DNA of 62,149 nt from an uncultured Oxalobacter sp. (GTDB taxonomy: Bacteria > Pseudomonadota > Gammaproteobacteria > Burkholderiales > Burkholderiaceae_D), in contig CAKRSU010000009.1 in assembly GCA_934401755.1 (NCBI GenBank), positions 1 through 62,149 of the forward strand, in the 5' to 3' direction. The position numbers and the translations under genes are program-made. Positions 19,747 to 29,200 of this stretch are shown in pieces. The number at the start of each line of letters is the position of its first letter. The first letter of the stretch is position 1. The notes below the pieces were generated by a model. The model searched no databases. It saw only the letters and a program-made list of their open reading frames with translations, and was not told the origin of the DNA.

Positions 19747-19944
19747 TCATGCGCTTGGCATCATACGCAATACAGATGAAACATCACTCGCATTGACATT
19801 TCTCATACCACGTAACTGACGTTTTGCTTTAGTGGTTTTCTTAGTCAGAATATGACGTTTAAAAGCCTGTGCACTCTTAATTGTGCCACCTGGACGAACG
19901 CGAAAACGTTTCTTCGCGCTACTTTTTGTTTTCATTTTTGGCAT
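19747..19944 (-). CDS. rpmI: Large ribosomal subunit protein bL35
   Basis: Encodes 65 residues starting at [14 protein letters not shown], the invariant L35 N-terminus; an in-frame ATG 36 nt upstream would add residues that the family lacks. The start codon is preceded by a hairpin that separates it from a strong GAGGAG ribosome site (separate entry). Together with infC and rplT it forms the usual IF3-L35-L20 operon. Confidence 0.97.
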   Translation of the reverse strand: MPKMKTKSSAKKRFRVRPGGTIKSAQAFKRHILTKKTTKAKRQLRGMRNVNASDVSSVLRMMPSA

Positions 19945-19974
19945 AGTTTTTTCTGTCTTTTCAGACAGCTCCTC
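19945..19974 (-). promoter_or_regulatory. SD-hairpin-AUG arrangement at rpmI
   Basis: Reading the minus strand: GAGGAG (19974-19969), then directly the stem-loop CTGTCT-GAAA-AGACAG (19968-19953, GNRA tetraloop), then eight nt AAAAAACT, then ATG. Linear spacing from ribosome site to start is 24 nt, but only 8 nt when the hairpin forms. The folded state therefore gives normal spacing. Confidence 0.7.
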
Positions 19975-20082
19975 TAACATGACTACAGGTGGTCATCCTT
20001 ATGACACTTTGATGCCTGTATTCACTTGTTTTATGGTGTCTCCACCATTTCTTTCCCTTAATTTACTAAGAGAATAGATTCT

Positions 20083-20604
20083 TTATTTCTTTTTCTTCGG
20101 CGCCAAAACCATCACCATTTGACGCCCTTCCATTTTCGGAAATTGTTCCACTTGACCATAAGCATCTAAATCCTGCTTTAAGCGATCAAGCATCCGAAAA
20201 CCAATATCCTGGTGAGCCATTTCGCGACCACGAAAACGCAATGTTACCTTGCATTTATCGCCATCTTCCAGAAACTTAATCAAATTTCTGAGCTTGATGT
20301 TATAGTCGCCCTCATCAGTACCGGGTCGGAATTTAATTTCTTTAACAGAAATCACCTTTTGCTTCAGCTTCGCTTCATGCGCCTTTTTTTGCTGAGCATA
20401 TTTGAATTTGCCATAATCCATCAAACGACAAACCGGAGGACGAGCATTTGGAGACATTTCAACAACATCAACATCTGCCTCTTCAGCCAGCTTGAACGCT
20501 TCCCGTAGAGTTACGACACCAATCTGTTCATTATCAACGCCAATCAGACGAACTTCTTGAGCAGTAATTTCGCCATTGATGCGATAGGTTTTATCGGTAG
20601 CTAT
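20083..20604 (-). CDS. infC: Translation initiation factor IF-3
   Basis: Encodes 173 residues, reading (I/M)[22 protein letters not shown] and ending [16 protein letters not shown], with the [33 protein letters not shown] central region. No ATG is available at the expected start. The codon in place is ATA at 20604-20602, with AGGG 6 nt upstream; a GTG at 20616 is the alternative (177 residues). Non-canonical starts (AUU in E. coli) are typical of infC and allow IF-3 to repress its own translation. It lies 46 nt after thrS. Confidence 0.95.
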   Translation of the reverse strand: MATDKTYRINGEITAQEVRLIGVDNEQIGVVTLREAFKLAEEADVDVVEMSPNARPPVCRLMDYGKFKYAQQKKAHEAKLKQKVISVKEIKFRPGTDEGDYNIKLRNLIKFLEDGDKCKVTLRFRGREMAHQDIGFRMLDRLKQDLDAYGQVEQFPKMEGRQMVMVLAPKKKK

Positions 20605-20650
20605 CTTATCCCTCACTTTTCACGAGTTGTCTCTGTCCAAATCAACTGCA

Positions 20651-22558
20651 TTATTTTTTCTGATCGATTTCATCATGCATACGATTCATCAATTCATCGA
20701 CAGTCATAACACCGAGATTAATCCCTCCCCGTGCACGGACAGCAACAGTATTAGCACTCTTCTCCTTATCGCCGACAACCAGCATATAAGGAACCTTATT
20801 CATAGAATGCTCGCGTATTTTATAGTTAATTTTTTCGTTTCGCAAATCGCTTTCGACTCTAAAGCCTGCTTTTTTCAATGTTTGAACAATATTACCAACA
20901 TAATCAGCCTGTGCATCGGAAATATTCATAACAACAGCATGAACCGGCGCCAACCACATTGGCATTGCCCCTGCATGATTTTCAATCAAAATACCGATAA
21001 ACCGTTCCAACGACCCAAGAATTGCTCGATGGATCATAACCGGCGTTTTACGGCTATTATCTTCGGCAACATATTCAGCCCCTAAGCGAGTAGGCATCGA
21101 GAAATCGACCTGAATTGTACCGCACTGCCACATTCGCCCAATCGCATCTTTTAATGTATATTCGATCTTAGGACCGTAAAACGCCCCATCTCCTGGGGAA
21201 ATCTCATATTCGGCCCCAGAACGCTTGAGCGATTCAATCAACGCATTTTCAGCTTTATCCCAAATTTCGTCAGAACCAACCCGTTTTTCAGGACGTGTTG
21301 CCACTTTATAAATGATATCGGTAAACCCAAAATCTTTATAAACCTTCTTTAAAAGATCGGTAAAGGCAACACATTCGCCTAAAATCTGATCTTCTGTGCA
21401 GAAAATATGACCATCATCTTGTGTAAATCCGCGAACACGCATCATGCCATGCAATGACCCCGAAGGTTCATTACGATGACATTGTCCAAACTCACCATAA
21501 CGCAGTGGCAATTCACGGTAAGAGTGCAATCCTGCCCGATAAATTTGAACATGACCGGGACAATTCATGGGTTTTACGGCATAAATACGGTTTTCTGACT
21601 CCGTCGTGAACATATTCTCTTTATAATTTGCCCAATGCCCCGACTTTTCCCACAAAGAACGATCAAGAATTTGAGGCGCTTTGACTTCGTTATAACCATT
21701 TTCTTGGTAAACCCGGCGCATATACTGTTCAACCTGCTGCCAGATTGTCCATCCCTTGGCATGCCAGAAAATAAGGCCAGGCGCTTCATCTTGAAAATGA
21801 AATAAATCCAACTGACGCCCTAAACGCCGATGATCGCGTTTTTCCGCTTCTTCCAACATATGTAAGTATGCATCTTGGTCTTCTTTTTTAGCCCAAGCTG
21901 TTCCATAGATACGTTGAAGCATTTCATTTTTAGAATCACCCCGCCAATAAGCACCTGCAACACGCATCAGCTTAAATACTTTGAGTTTTCCATTCGATGG
22001 CACATGAGGTCCTCGGCATAAGTCCGTGAAATCTCCAACGGTATATAAAGAAACCTCTTGATCCTGAGGAATCGCAGCAACTAGCTGGACTTTGTAGTTT
22101 TCACCAATTGATTGGAAATAATGAACGGCTTCATCACGAGAAACAACCCGACGGCTAACAGGTTCATTTTTACGCGCCAGCTCTACCATTCGTTTTTCAA
22201 TTGCTGTTAAATCTTCTGGGGTAAATGGACGTTTATACGCAAAATCATAATAGAATCCATTTTCAATAACAGGCCCAATTGTCACTTGGGCTTCAGGAAA
22301 AAGTTGCTTTACCGCATACGCCATCAAATGCGCAGTGGAATGACGGATCACATCAACACCCTCAGCATCACGATCCGTTATAATGGATAGATCAACGTCC
22401 TTATCAATCAAATAGGATGTATCAACAAGACGACCGTCTACTTTTCCGACAATAGCGGCTTTTGCCAGACTATTGCTAATTGATGCAGCAACTTGTGCCA
22501 CAGTCACAGGATTTTCAAATTCCCGCTTTGCCCCATCAGGAAGTCGAACTGAAATCAT
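20651..22558 (-). CDS. thrS: Threonine--tRNA ligase
   Basis: Encodes 635 residues from the ATG giving [14 protein letters not shown], with GGAGA upstream (an in-frame start 21 nt earlier is not needed). In order: TGS domain (1-60); editing domain with [16 protein letters not shown]; class II catalytic core with [10 protein letters not shown] (zinc Cys) and [17 protein letters not shown]; and a C-terminal anticodon domain ([16 protein letters not shown]). It is the first gene of the thrS-infC-rpmI-rplT-pheS-pheT-ihfA-merR block. Its leader holds a terminator-like hairpin. Confidence 0.98.
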   Translation of the reverse strand: MISVRLPDGAKREFENPVTVAQVAASISNSLAKAAIVGKVDGRLVDTSYLIDKDVDLSIITDRDAEGVDVIRHSTAHLMAYAVKQLFPEAQVTIGPVIENGFYYDFAYKRPFTPEDLTAIEKRMVELARKNEPVSRRVVSRDEAVHYFQSIGENYKVQLVAAIPQDQEVSLYTVGDFTDLCRGPHVPSNGKLKVFKLMRVAGAYWRGDSKNEMLQRIYGTAWAKKEDQDAYLHMLEEAEKRDHRRLGRQLDLFHFQDEAPGLIFWHAKGWTIWQQVEQYMRRVYQENGYNEVKAPQILDRSLWEKSGHWANYKENMFTTESENRIYAVKPMNCPGHVQIYRAGLHSYRELPLRYGEFGQCHRNEPSGSLHGMMRVRGFTQDDGHIFCTEDQILGECVAFTDLLKKVYKDFGFTDIIYKVATRPEKRVGSDEIWDKAENALIESLKRSGAEYEISPGDGAFYGPKIEYTLKDAIGRMWQCGTIQVDFSMPTRLGAEYVAEDNSRKTPVMIHRAILGSLERFIGILIENHAGAMPMWLAPVHAVVMNISDAQADYVGNIVQTLKKAGFRVESDLRNEKINYKIREHSMNKVPYMLVVGDKEKSANTVAVRARGGINLGVMTVDELMNRMHDEIDQKK

Positions 22559-22600
22559 TTTTTTCTCCAAGAAACCCAAGTCAGAACGTTATTGCTGCCC

Positions 22601-22624
22601 AATAAAAAACGCGGTTATCCCGCG
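22601..22624 (-). promoter_or_regulatory. Terminator-like hairpin in the thrS leader
   Basis: On the minus strand CGCGG-GATAA-CCGCG is followed immediately by TTTTTTATT, 43 nt before the thrS start. A separate strong terminator already closes the upstream tRNA-Val unit, so this second hairpin is best explained as an attenuator of thrS. No alternative anti-terminator pairing was worked out. Confidence 0.55.
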
Positions 22625-22830
22625 AAGCATGTTCTAACATATCTCGATACTGATATCTAAGATAATGGCAACAAGATATCTTTCTACAATCTGCTTACTT
22701 TAGCACAGAAAAGAACGCACTCAAAATGAAAAAACTGACAAAGGGTCTCTATATTTTTTTTAGCACTCTAAAAATCCGCGCACACGCACAAATAGATAGA
22801 ACCACCCATCATTATCTTGTCGTTTAAAAA

Positions 22831-22861
22831 CAAAAAACACCGTATATTCCTATACGGTGTT
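22831..22861 (-). terminator. Terminator of tRNA-Val
   Basis: On the minus strand an 11-bp perfect stem AACACCGTATA / TATACGGTGTT with a 4-nt loop runs into TTTTTTG, 9 nt past the tRNA CCA end. Confidence 0.9.
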
Positions 22862-22870
22862 TGATATTCG

Positions 22871-22947
22871 TGGTAGGCACGATTGGACTCGAACCAACGA
22901 CCCCTACCATGTCAAGGTAGTGCTCTAACCAGCTGAGCTACGCGCCT
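22871..22947 (-). tRNA. tRNA-Val (anticodon GAC)
   Basis: A 77-nt cloverleaf on the minus strand. Acceptor AGGCGCG pairs with CGTGCCT. D-arm GCTC/GAGC; anticodon stem CTACC/GGTAG with loop TTGACAT (anticodon GAC); variable loop of 5; T-loop TTCGAGT. The CCA end is encoded. It has its own promoter and terminator. Confidence 0.97.
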
Positions 22948-22958
22948 AAAGAAGTATA

Positions 22959-22988
22959 ATTATAGTTATATACTTTTTAATATGTCAA
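22959..22988 (-). promoter_or_regulatory. Sigma-70 type promoter of tRNA-Val
   Basis: On the minus strand TTGACA (22988-22983) and TATAAT (22964-22959) are both exact consensus boxes, separated by 18 nt, placing transcription start a few nt before the tRNA. Confidence 0.8.
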
Positions 22989-23161
22989 TCTTTTTTAACA
23001 AATACTTCGATGCAAAATATACTCGTTACAACCATTTCAGCTTAGAAAATAACCTTATTTCCAAATCTCCAATAAAAAATAGAGTATTTACTTTTCAAAA
23101 CAGTCAACATTGTGTACAAATATCATAGACCTATCTGATTTATCTTGAGAAAGCATTCGCA

Positions 23162-24097
23162 ATGACACAACTAGAAGCCTTAAAACAATATACAACGGTC
23201 GTCGCTGATACGGGAGATTTCCAAACAATCCAACAGTACTCCCCACAAGACTCGACAACCAATCCCTCATTAATTCTTCGCGCCGTTCAAAAAGATGAAT
23301 ACCAGGTGTTATTAAAAAAAGTCGTTCGTGAAAACCATTCATTACGAACTGAAGAAATCACGGATCATTTATTGGTCGCTTTTGGACAAGAAATTTTAAA
23401 AATCGTCCCAGGCAGAGTTTCAACAGAAGTTGATGCACGCTTGTCTTTTGATACGGAAGGCAGTATCCGAAAAGCCCATGACTTAATCTCACTTTACAAA
23501 AAAGCAGGCATTTCTACAGATCGTGTACTCATTAAAATTGCAGCAACATGGGAAGGTATTCGTGCTGCCGAAATTTTGGAAAAAGAAGGCATTCATTGCA
23601 ATATGACCTTAATGTTCTCAATGCCACAAGCTGTTGCAAGTGCAGAAGCCGAAGTACAGCTTATTTCTCCATTTGTTGGGCGTATTTATGACTGGTTTAA
23701 AAAACAAACTGGGCAAGAATATATAGGTGCTGATGATCCCGGCGTACAATCTGTTAAACAAATTTATAATTACTATCGTAAATTTGGTTATAAAACCGAA
23801 GTGATGGGAGCAAGCTTTAGAAATACCACTCAAATTACAGAATTAGCAGGATGCGATCTATTAACGATTAGTCCTCAATTACTGCAAGCCCTATCCGATT
23901 CTAATGATCCGATCCAACGAAAACTCAGTCCGGAAAAAGCACAACAAGATCCTATTGAACAAGTTTCTTATACAGAATCGGCTTTTCGTTTAGCGGTCAA
24001 TAATAATGCAATGGCAACAGAAAAACTGGCTGAAGGCATCCGTTCTTTTTGCGCTGATACCATTAAACTCGAAAAGATGATTACCGCTTTACGTTAA
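23162..24097 (+). CDS. tal: Transaldolase
   Basis: Pentose-phosphate enzyme moving dihydroxyacetone units. 311 residues, the size of the TalB class. N-terminus [20 protein letters not shown], then [14 protein letters not shown]. The Schiff-base lysine is K125 in [19 protein letters not shown], followed by [15 protein letters not shown] and [12 protein letters not shown]. It stands alone; a bidirectional terminator separates it from the convergent TetR gene. Confidence 0.97.
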   Translation: MTQLEALKQYTTVVADTGDFQTIQQYSPQDSTTNPSLILRAVQKDEYQVLLKKVVRENHSLRTEEITDHLLVAFGQEILKIVPGRVSTEVDARLSFDTEGSIRKAHDLISLYKKAGISTDRVLIKIAATWEGIRAAEILEKEGIHCNMTLMFSMPQAVASAEAEVQLISPFVGRIYDWFKKQTGQEYIGADDPGVQSVKQIYNYYRKFGYKTEVMGASFRNTTQITELAGCDLLTISPQLLQALSDSNDPIQRKLSPEKAQQDPIEQVSYTESAFRLAVNNNAMATEKLAEGIRSFCADTIKLEKMITALR

Positions 24098-24110
24098 AAG
24101 CGTTCAATCT

Positions 24111-24133
24111 GGCAAGATAGTCAATATCTTGCC
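24111..24133. terminator. Bidirectional terminator between tal and the TetR gene
   Basis: A 9-bp perfect stem GGCAAGATA / TATCTTGCC with a 5-nt loop lies in the 38-nt gap between two convergent genes. T-richness after the stem is modest on the plus strand (CATTATT). Confidence 0.65.
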
Positions 24134-24135
24134 CA

Positions 24136-24789
24136 TTATTCTGTGATTTTCTGCCAATCCGTCCTGAGATATGGGCTATTTCTCAACATATCGAATAAAG
24201 CATCTTGTTGCCGACGAGCATGTTCGACAAGATCATAGCGTTCTGAATTAAGAAGCCAATCTCCTAGCATTCCTAAATATGAATAAGTTAATATACTAAC
24301 GGCCATTGTCAGATCAAGATCAGCAGGCATTGATCCTTTTTCTTGAGCACTAACAAGCGCCATTGTCAGTAATTTGCGTGTGTAAGCTTTCCATTCTTGT
24401 TTTTGGATAACAATCTGATCCGTTTCTTTTGTATGCTCACACTTAAATAACAAAATATTGATGATCTTTTGATAACAAACATTATCAACGATACTTTGAA
24501 TTAATTGAGCATGAGCCTGCTTCAATTTTTCAATAGGATCTTTATCATCTGGCTGCAACACTTTTTCTAAAGGTGCCCGAAAACTGCCTCTTCTGCGTTC
24601 ACACATTGCACAAAACAGATCCCCTTTATCCTTAAAATGCCAATAAATAGCTCCTCTTGTCATGCCTGCGGCTTGCGCTATTTCATTAAGGCTTGTTTGA
24701 GAATATCCTTTTTCATTAAATATATCTTCTGCCGCATCTAAAATGCGATCACGTGTATCCCATTGTTTTTTTTGAGAAGCTTGTTTCAT
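24136..24789 (-). CDS. TetR/AcrR-family repressor of the adjacent RND efflux operon
   Basis: Encodes 217 residues. The N-terminal TetR helix-turn-helix is RDRILDAAEDIFNEKGYSQTSLNEIAQAAGMTRGAIYWHFKDKGDLF, very close to the AcrR/TtgR group. The C-terminal ligand-binding domain (about 70-210) is helical. It is divergent from the efflux operon with a 250-bp intergenic region that carries a perfect 28-bp palindrome. By analogy with AcrR it represses the pump, and probably itself, until a toxic ligand binds. The inducer is unknown. Confidence 0.92.
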   Translation of the reverse strand: MKQASQKKQWDTRDRILDAAEDIFNEKGYSQTSLNEIAQAAGMTRGAIYWHFKDKGDLFCAMCERRRGSFRAPLEKVLQPDDKDPIEKLKQAHAQLIQSIVDNVCYQKIINILLFKCEHTKETDQIVIQKQEWKAYTRKLLTMALVSAQEKGSMPADLDLTMAVSILTYSYLGMLGDWLLNSERYDLVEHARRQQDALFDMLRNSPYLRTDWQKITE

Positions 24790-24868
24790 TTTAATGAAAA
24801 TAGATTTCTAACGATTCACACATCAATAACAGCCTATTTTAATTAACAAAATTAGTTTTATCTGTTTA

Positions 24869-24897
24869 TTGCAATTCTATAAATTATAGCTGATAAT
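24869..24897 (+). promoter_or_regulatory. Candidate promoter of the RND efflux operon
   Basis: TTGCAA (24869-24874), 17-nt spacer, GATAAT (24892-24897). The palindromic operator starts 14 nt downstream, where a bound repressor would block the polymerase. The spacer also holds the 13-bp palindrome CTATAAATTATAG. Confidence 0.55.
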
Positions 24898-24910
24898 AAT
24901 CGCATCATAA

Positions 24911-24938
24911 ATAACATACATTCATGAATGTATGTTAT
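24911..24938. promoter_or_regulatory. 28-bp perfect palindromic operator (AcrR-type)
   Basis: The half-site ATAACATACATTCA is followed by its exact reverse complement, giving a 28-bp perfect palindrome centred at 24924/24925. The inner ACATACATT...AATGTATGT matches what is known of the 24-bp E. coli AcrR operator. It lies between the TetR gene and the efflux operon. Confidence 0.9.
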
Positions 24939-24991
24939 ATGTTAAAAAAAGATTATTTTTCTTAGCCAATAATTAAATTTCTCAAGTTCAA

Positions 24992-25015
24992 CATCTTCTT
25001 TACAAAAAGAAGATG
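24992..25015 (+). promoter_or_regulatory. Terminator-like hairpin in the efflux-operon leader
   Basis: The 10-bp perfect stem CATCTTCTTT / AAAGAAGATG with a 4-nt loop is followed by CTTTTTGTGTTTTTTC. It lies after the promoter and before the likely start codons of the adaptor gene. It could attenuate transcription or hide the ATG at 25013. Confidence 0.5.
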
Positions 25016-25039
25016 CTTTTTGTGTTTTTTCTATCTACT

Positions 25040-26269
25040 ATGACTATGTATTCTTGTTTAAGAAATGTGGGCATTGTTATCACAGCAGCCTCTGTATTAG
25101 CTGCCTGTAGCCAAAAAACAGAAGCGCCTGCCCAAATGCCTGAAGTTTCCTATTTTGTCGTTGGAACAAAACGCGTCCCGATTGAAAATGAATTACCTGG
25201 TCGCTTAGAATCTTTCCGCACAGCCGATATCCGAGCTAGAGTCCCTGGTGTCGTTCTCAAACGATGCTTTGTTGAAGGGTCTATCGTCAAAAAAGGACAA
25301 TTATTATTCCGTATTGATCCACGTGACTATCAAGCCTCAGTTCAAAGTGCTCAAGCTTCTGTTGCTCACGCTGAAGCAAATAAAACTCAAACCAATCTCA
25401 AGCTAAATCGTTATAAACCGCTAGTCGGCATTAATGCCATCAGTAAGCAAGAATACGACGACACAGTAGCTGCTGCTAAACAAGCATCAGCAAACGTACA
25501 ATTAGCAAAAGCTTCTTTAACAAAGGCCCGATTAAATCTTGAATATGCCAATGTAAGAGCGCCGATTACAGGTCGCATTGGTCGAGCACTGGTAACAGAA
25601 GGCGCCTTAGTTGGACAAAATGAACCCACATTACTTGCTACGATTCAGCAAATTGATCCCATGTATCTTAATTTGACACAATCAAGTGCAAGTTTAATGA
25701 GAATTCGTCAGGATATGATGAAAGGTATGTTAAAAGATCCTGATAAAACTTCTTTAAAAGTGACCATGAAGTTAGAAGATGGCACAGAATATCCTGAAGC
25801 CGGTTCTCTATTATTTTCAGATATTACGGTTGATCCAACTTCCGGTGAAGTTTCTATTCGCGCATTATTCCCAAATCCGAAAGGATTACTGTTACCGGGA
25901 ACATTTGTTCGAGCCAAACTAGAACAAGCAATCAATGACAATGCGATCACGGTACCACAACAAGCTGTCTTGCACTCCAATGATGGAGATTCTGTCATGA
26001 TTATAAACAGCGAAGACAAAGTGGAAACCCGAAAAATTGTGACCGAAACGGTAATCGGCAATCGTTTCCTTGTGACGGAAGGCCTCGAACCAGGAGACAA
26101 AGTCGTTGTTGAAGGATTGCAGAAAATCAAACCGGGGATACAAGTGAAAGCCGTTCCTTGGCAAGATCCAGAAAAAAAAGAGCAACCGGAACAAGTCCAA
26201 GGCATTGCTCCTGTTGAAAAAAATGAAGAAAAAACAGATGGCAATCAATCTGCCACAACAAAAGCTTAA
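25040..26269 (+). CDS. RND efflux periplasmic adaptor lipoprotein (AcrA/MexA type)
   Basis: Membrane-fusion protein bridging pump and outer-membrane channel. It has a signal peptide with lipobox LAACS near residue 22. The lipoyl half-motifs are GRLESFRTADIRARVPGVVL and NLEYANVRAPITGRIG, flanking an alpha-helical hairpin rich in Ala/Gln (about residues 95-165). The beta-barrel and membrane-proximal domains follow (VDPTSGEVSIRALFPNP, LLPGTFVRA, VPQQAVL, GLEPGDKVVVEGLQKI). The C-terminal tail is acidic and Lys/Glu-rich. The start is uncertain: ATG at 25013 lies inside a hairpin, and 25040 or 25046 gives a normal signal peptide. It is the first gene of a three-gene operon. Confidence 0.93.
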   Translation: MTMYSCLRNVGIVITAASVLAACSQKTEAPAQMPEVSYFVVGTKRVPIENELPGRLESFRTADIRARVPGVVLKRCFVEGSIVKKGQLLFRIDPRDYQASVQSAQASVAHAEANKTQTNLKLNRYKPLVGINAISKQEYDDTVAAAKQASANVQLAKASLTKARLNLEYANVRAPITGRIGRALVTEGALVGQNEPTLLATIQQIDPMYLNLTQSSASLMRIRQDMMKGMLKDPDKTSLKVTMKLEDGTEYPEAGSLLFSDITVDPTSGEVSIRALFPNPKGLLLPGTFVRAKLEQAINDNAITVPQQAVLHSNDGDSVMIINSEDKVETRKIVTETVIGNRFLVTEGLEPGDKVVVEGLQKIKPGIQVKAVPWQDPEKKEQPEQVQGIAPVEKNEEKTDGNQSATTKA

Positions 26270-26295
26270 TCAACGGATAGGAATTTTCTTCTACT

Positions 26296-29200
26296 ATGGC
26301 TAGATTTTTTATTAACCGCCCGATTTTTGCTTGGGTTATTGCGATTTTTATTACGCTTGCTGGTCTTTTAAGCATGTTCAAGCTGCCAATTTCTCAATAT
26401 CCAAGTGTTGCGCCCCCTCAGGTAACGGTATCCATTACCTATCCAGGGGCTACCGCTAAAACGGTTGAAGATAGTGTCATTTCTATTATTGAACAAGAAA
26501 TGAATGGGGCAACCGGGCTTTATTATTTTGAATCCGAGTCCGCCAGTGGTTCGGGTAAAATTACACTGTCATTCACACCAGAAACTGATGTCGAATTAGC
26601 ATCTGTTGACGTTTTAAACCGATTAAAGCGTGTTGAATCCCGTCTACCTGAAGCCGTAACCCAACAGGGGATTACAATTAACAAAGCAAGAAATAATTAT
26701 CTTGCTATTATTTCTTTGGTATCGGAAGATGGTTCCTTAACCCCTGTTGATTTAGGTGACTTGATTTATCGTAACGTTATCTATGAAATTAAACGATTAC
26801 CGGGTGTCGGTGATGCTCAAGTATTCGGGACAGAGAAAGCCATGCGTGTTTGGCTAGATCCCGTCAAATTGACAGGGTTCCATCTTACAGCAGATGATGT
26901 GGCGACAGCTGTTAAAAATCAAAATATCGTGGTAACCCCTGGGTCTATTGCCAATCCACCGAATACCGGAACAGAAACATTTACCGCTAATGTTAACGTC
27001 CATGGTCAATTACAAACAAAAGAAGAATTTGAAAATATCGTTTTAAGAGCCAACACAGATGGCTCAACAGTCCGGATTAAAGATGTAGGACGAGTTGAAC
27101 TGGGTGGACGAGAATATGATTCTTATGCTCGACTGGATGGTAAGCCAATATCAGGATTTGGTGTTATGCCTTCAGCAACAGCCAATACCATGGAAACGAT
27201 GCAATTAATTCGGGACAAAATGGAAGAATTATCCCAATATTTTCCTGAAGGCGTCACCTATCGTATTGGGAACGATACTTCGAAATTCGTTTCAGCATCC
27301 ATTCATGAAGTAGTTAAAACTTTATTTGAAGGGGTGTTCCTCGTTTTCGTGATTATGTATTTGTTCTTACAAAACTTCCGCTATACCATCATTCCAACCA
27401 TTGTCGTTCCGATTGCGCTAATGGGAACATTAGCGGTCATGAAAGCATGTGGATTCTCCATTAATATGCTAACCATGTTTGGGATGGTTCTCTCAATCGG
27501 GATTTTGATTGATGATGCGATTGTGGTCGTGGAAAACGTAGAACGTATCATGGCAGAAGAAGGTTTATCGCCTAAAGAAGCAACCCGAAAAGCGATGGAT
27601 CAAATTACTGGCGCTATTATCGGGATCTCTGTGGTTTTAACCGCCGTGTTCATTCCAATGGCATTCTTTAGTGGCTCAGTCGGTTTTATTTATCGGCAAT
27701 TCTCTATTACCATGGTTGCTTCTATGGTATTTTCAGCGTTTCTTGCCCTTTCTTTAACGCCAGCACTTTGTGCGACGATCTTAAAACCTATTGATCCGAA
27801 TGCTCATGGGGAAAAGAAAGGCTTTTTTGGTTGGTTTAATCGTAAATTCAATATCATCACCAATGCCTATAGTAATCAGGTTGCCAAAGTATTAACACGC
27901 ACCAAACGTTACATGGTGATATATGGCGCCATTGTCATTTGTATGGGCTTTATGTTTTGGAAACTGCCTTCCTCCTTTCTCCCTAACGAAGATCAAGGCT
28001 ATTTATACGCCAATCTACAGCTTCCTGCTGGGGCAACACAGGCTCGAACATTGGAAACACTCAAAATCGTTGAAAACCAATTCATGAATGAACCGGGTGT
28101 TGAAAACACCATTACTGTGATAGGACACAGTTTCTCAGGAAGTGGTCAAAATGGGGGCTTAGCATTTGTGACCTTAAAGGATTTCAGTGAACGTAGCTCA
28201 GATGATTCTGCTTCTGCAATCGTCGGCCGCGCATTTGCTCGTTTCTCTCAAATTCGAGATGCTCTCGTCTTTCCTTTAAATCCGCCTCCCATTAAAGAAC
28301 TGGGTAATGAAACAGGCTTTGTCTTCCGTCTACAAGATCGCTCTAGCCAAGGTAATGAAAAATTGATTGCGGCCCGAGACAAATTGATGGAACTGGCAAA
28401 CGCAAGTCCTGTTATCAAGACCGTTCGTTTTGATGGTATGGAAAACGCACCTCAACTTTCTTTGGAAATTGATCGTGAAAAAGCCAATGCGTTAGGCGTT
28501 TCTTTCCAAGAAATTAATAGTTCATTGTCGACTGCTTTCGGTTCAAGATATGTCAATGACTTTGATAGTCATGGCCGTCAACAGCGTGTCATTGTGCAGT
28601 TAGATGCCGATAAACGTATTAATCAAGATGACTTTAGCCGTTTATTTGTTAAAAGTTCATCTGGAAATATGGTGCCATTAGCTTCATTTTGCACAACAAA
28701 ATGGACAAAAGGTCCTATCCAATTGATTCGTTACAATGGTTATCCTGCAATGCGTATCACAGGCACACCTGCTGATGGATACAGTTCAGGGGATGCCATG
28801 GATGAAATGGTCAATTTGATGAAACAATTGCCTGATGGCTTTGGCTATGAATGGACAGGAACTTCCTTAGAAGAACAATCTTCCGGTGCTCAAGCGCCTA
28901 TGTTATACGCTTTATCCATCTTAGCTATTTTCTTATGCTTAGCTGCACTATATGAAAGTACAACAATTCCAATTGCTGTACTGTTAGTGGTTCCACTTGG
29001 GGTTATCGGTGCGCTAATTGGGGTCTATCTAAGAGGGATGCCAAATGATGTCTACTTCAAAGTGGGATTAATTGCAACGATTGGTCTATCCGCAAAAAAT
29101 GCCATTTTGATTGTAGAATTCGCCAAAGATTTGGAAGAAAAAGGAATGAGCGTATTGGATGCAACATTAGAAGCTGTCAAATTACGATTCAGACCTATTC

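Noticed and set aside
22730..22830. A small 33-residue open frame starting MKKLTKGLYIFF near 22725
   Set aside because: Lacks a ribosome site, has no recognisable features and lies in a leader/terminator region; not supportable as a gene.
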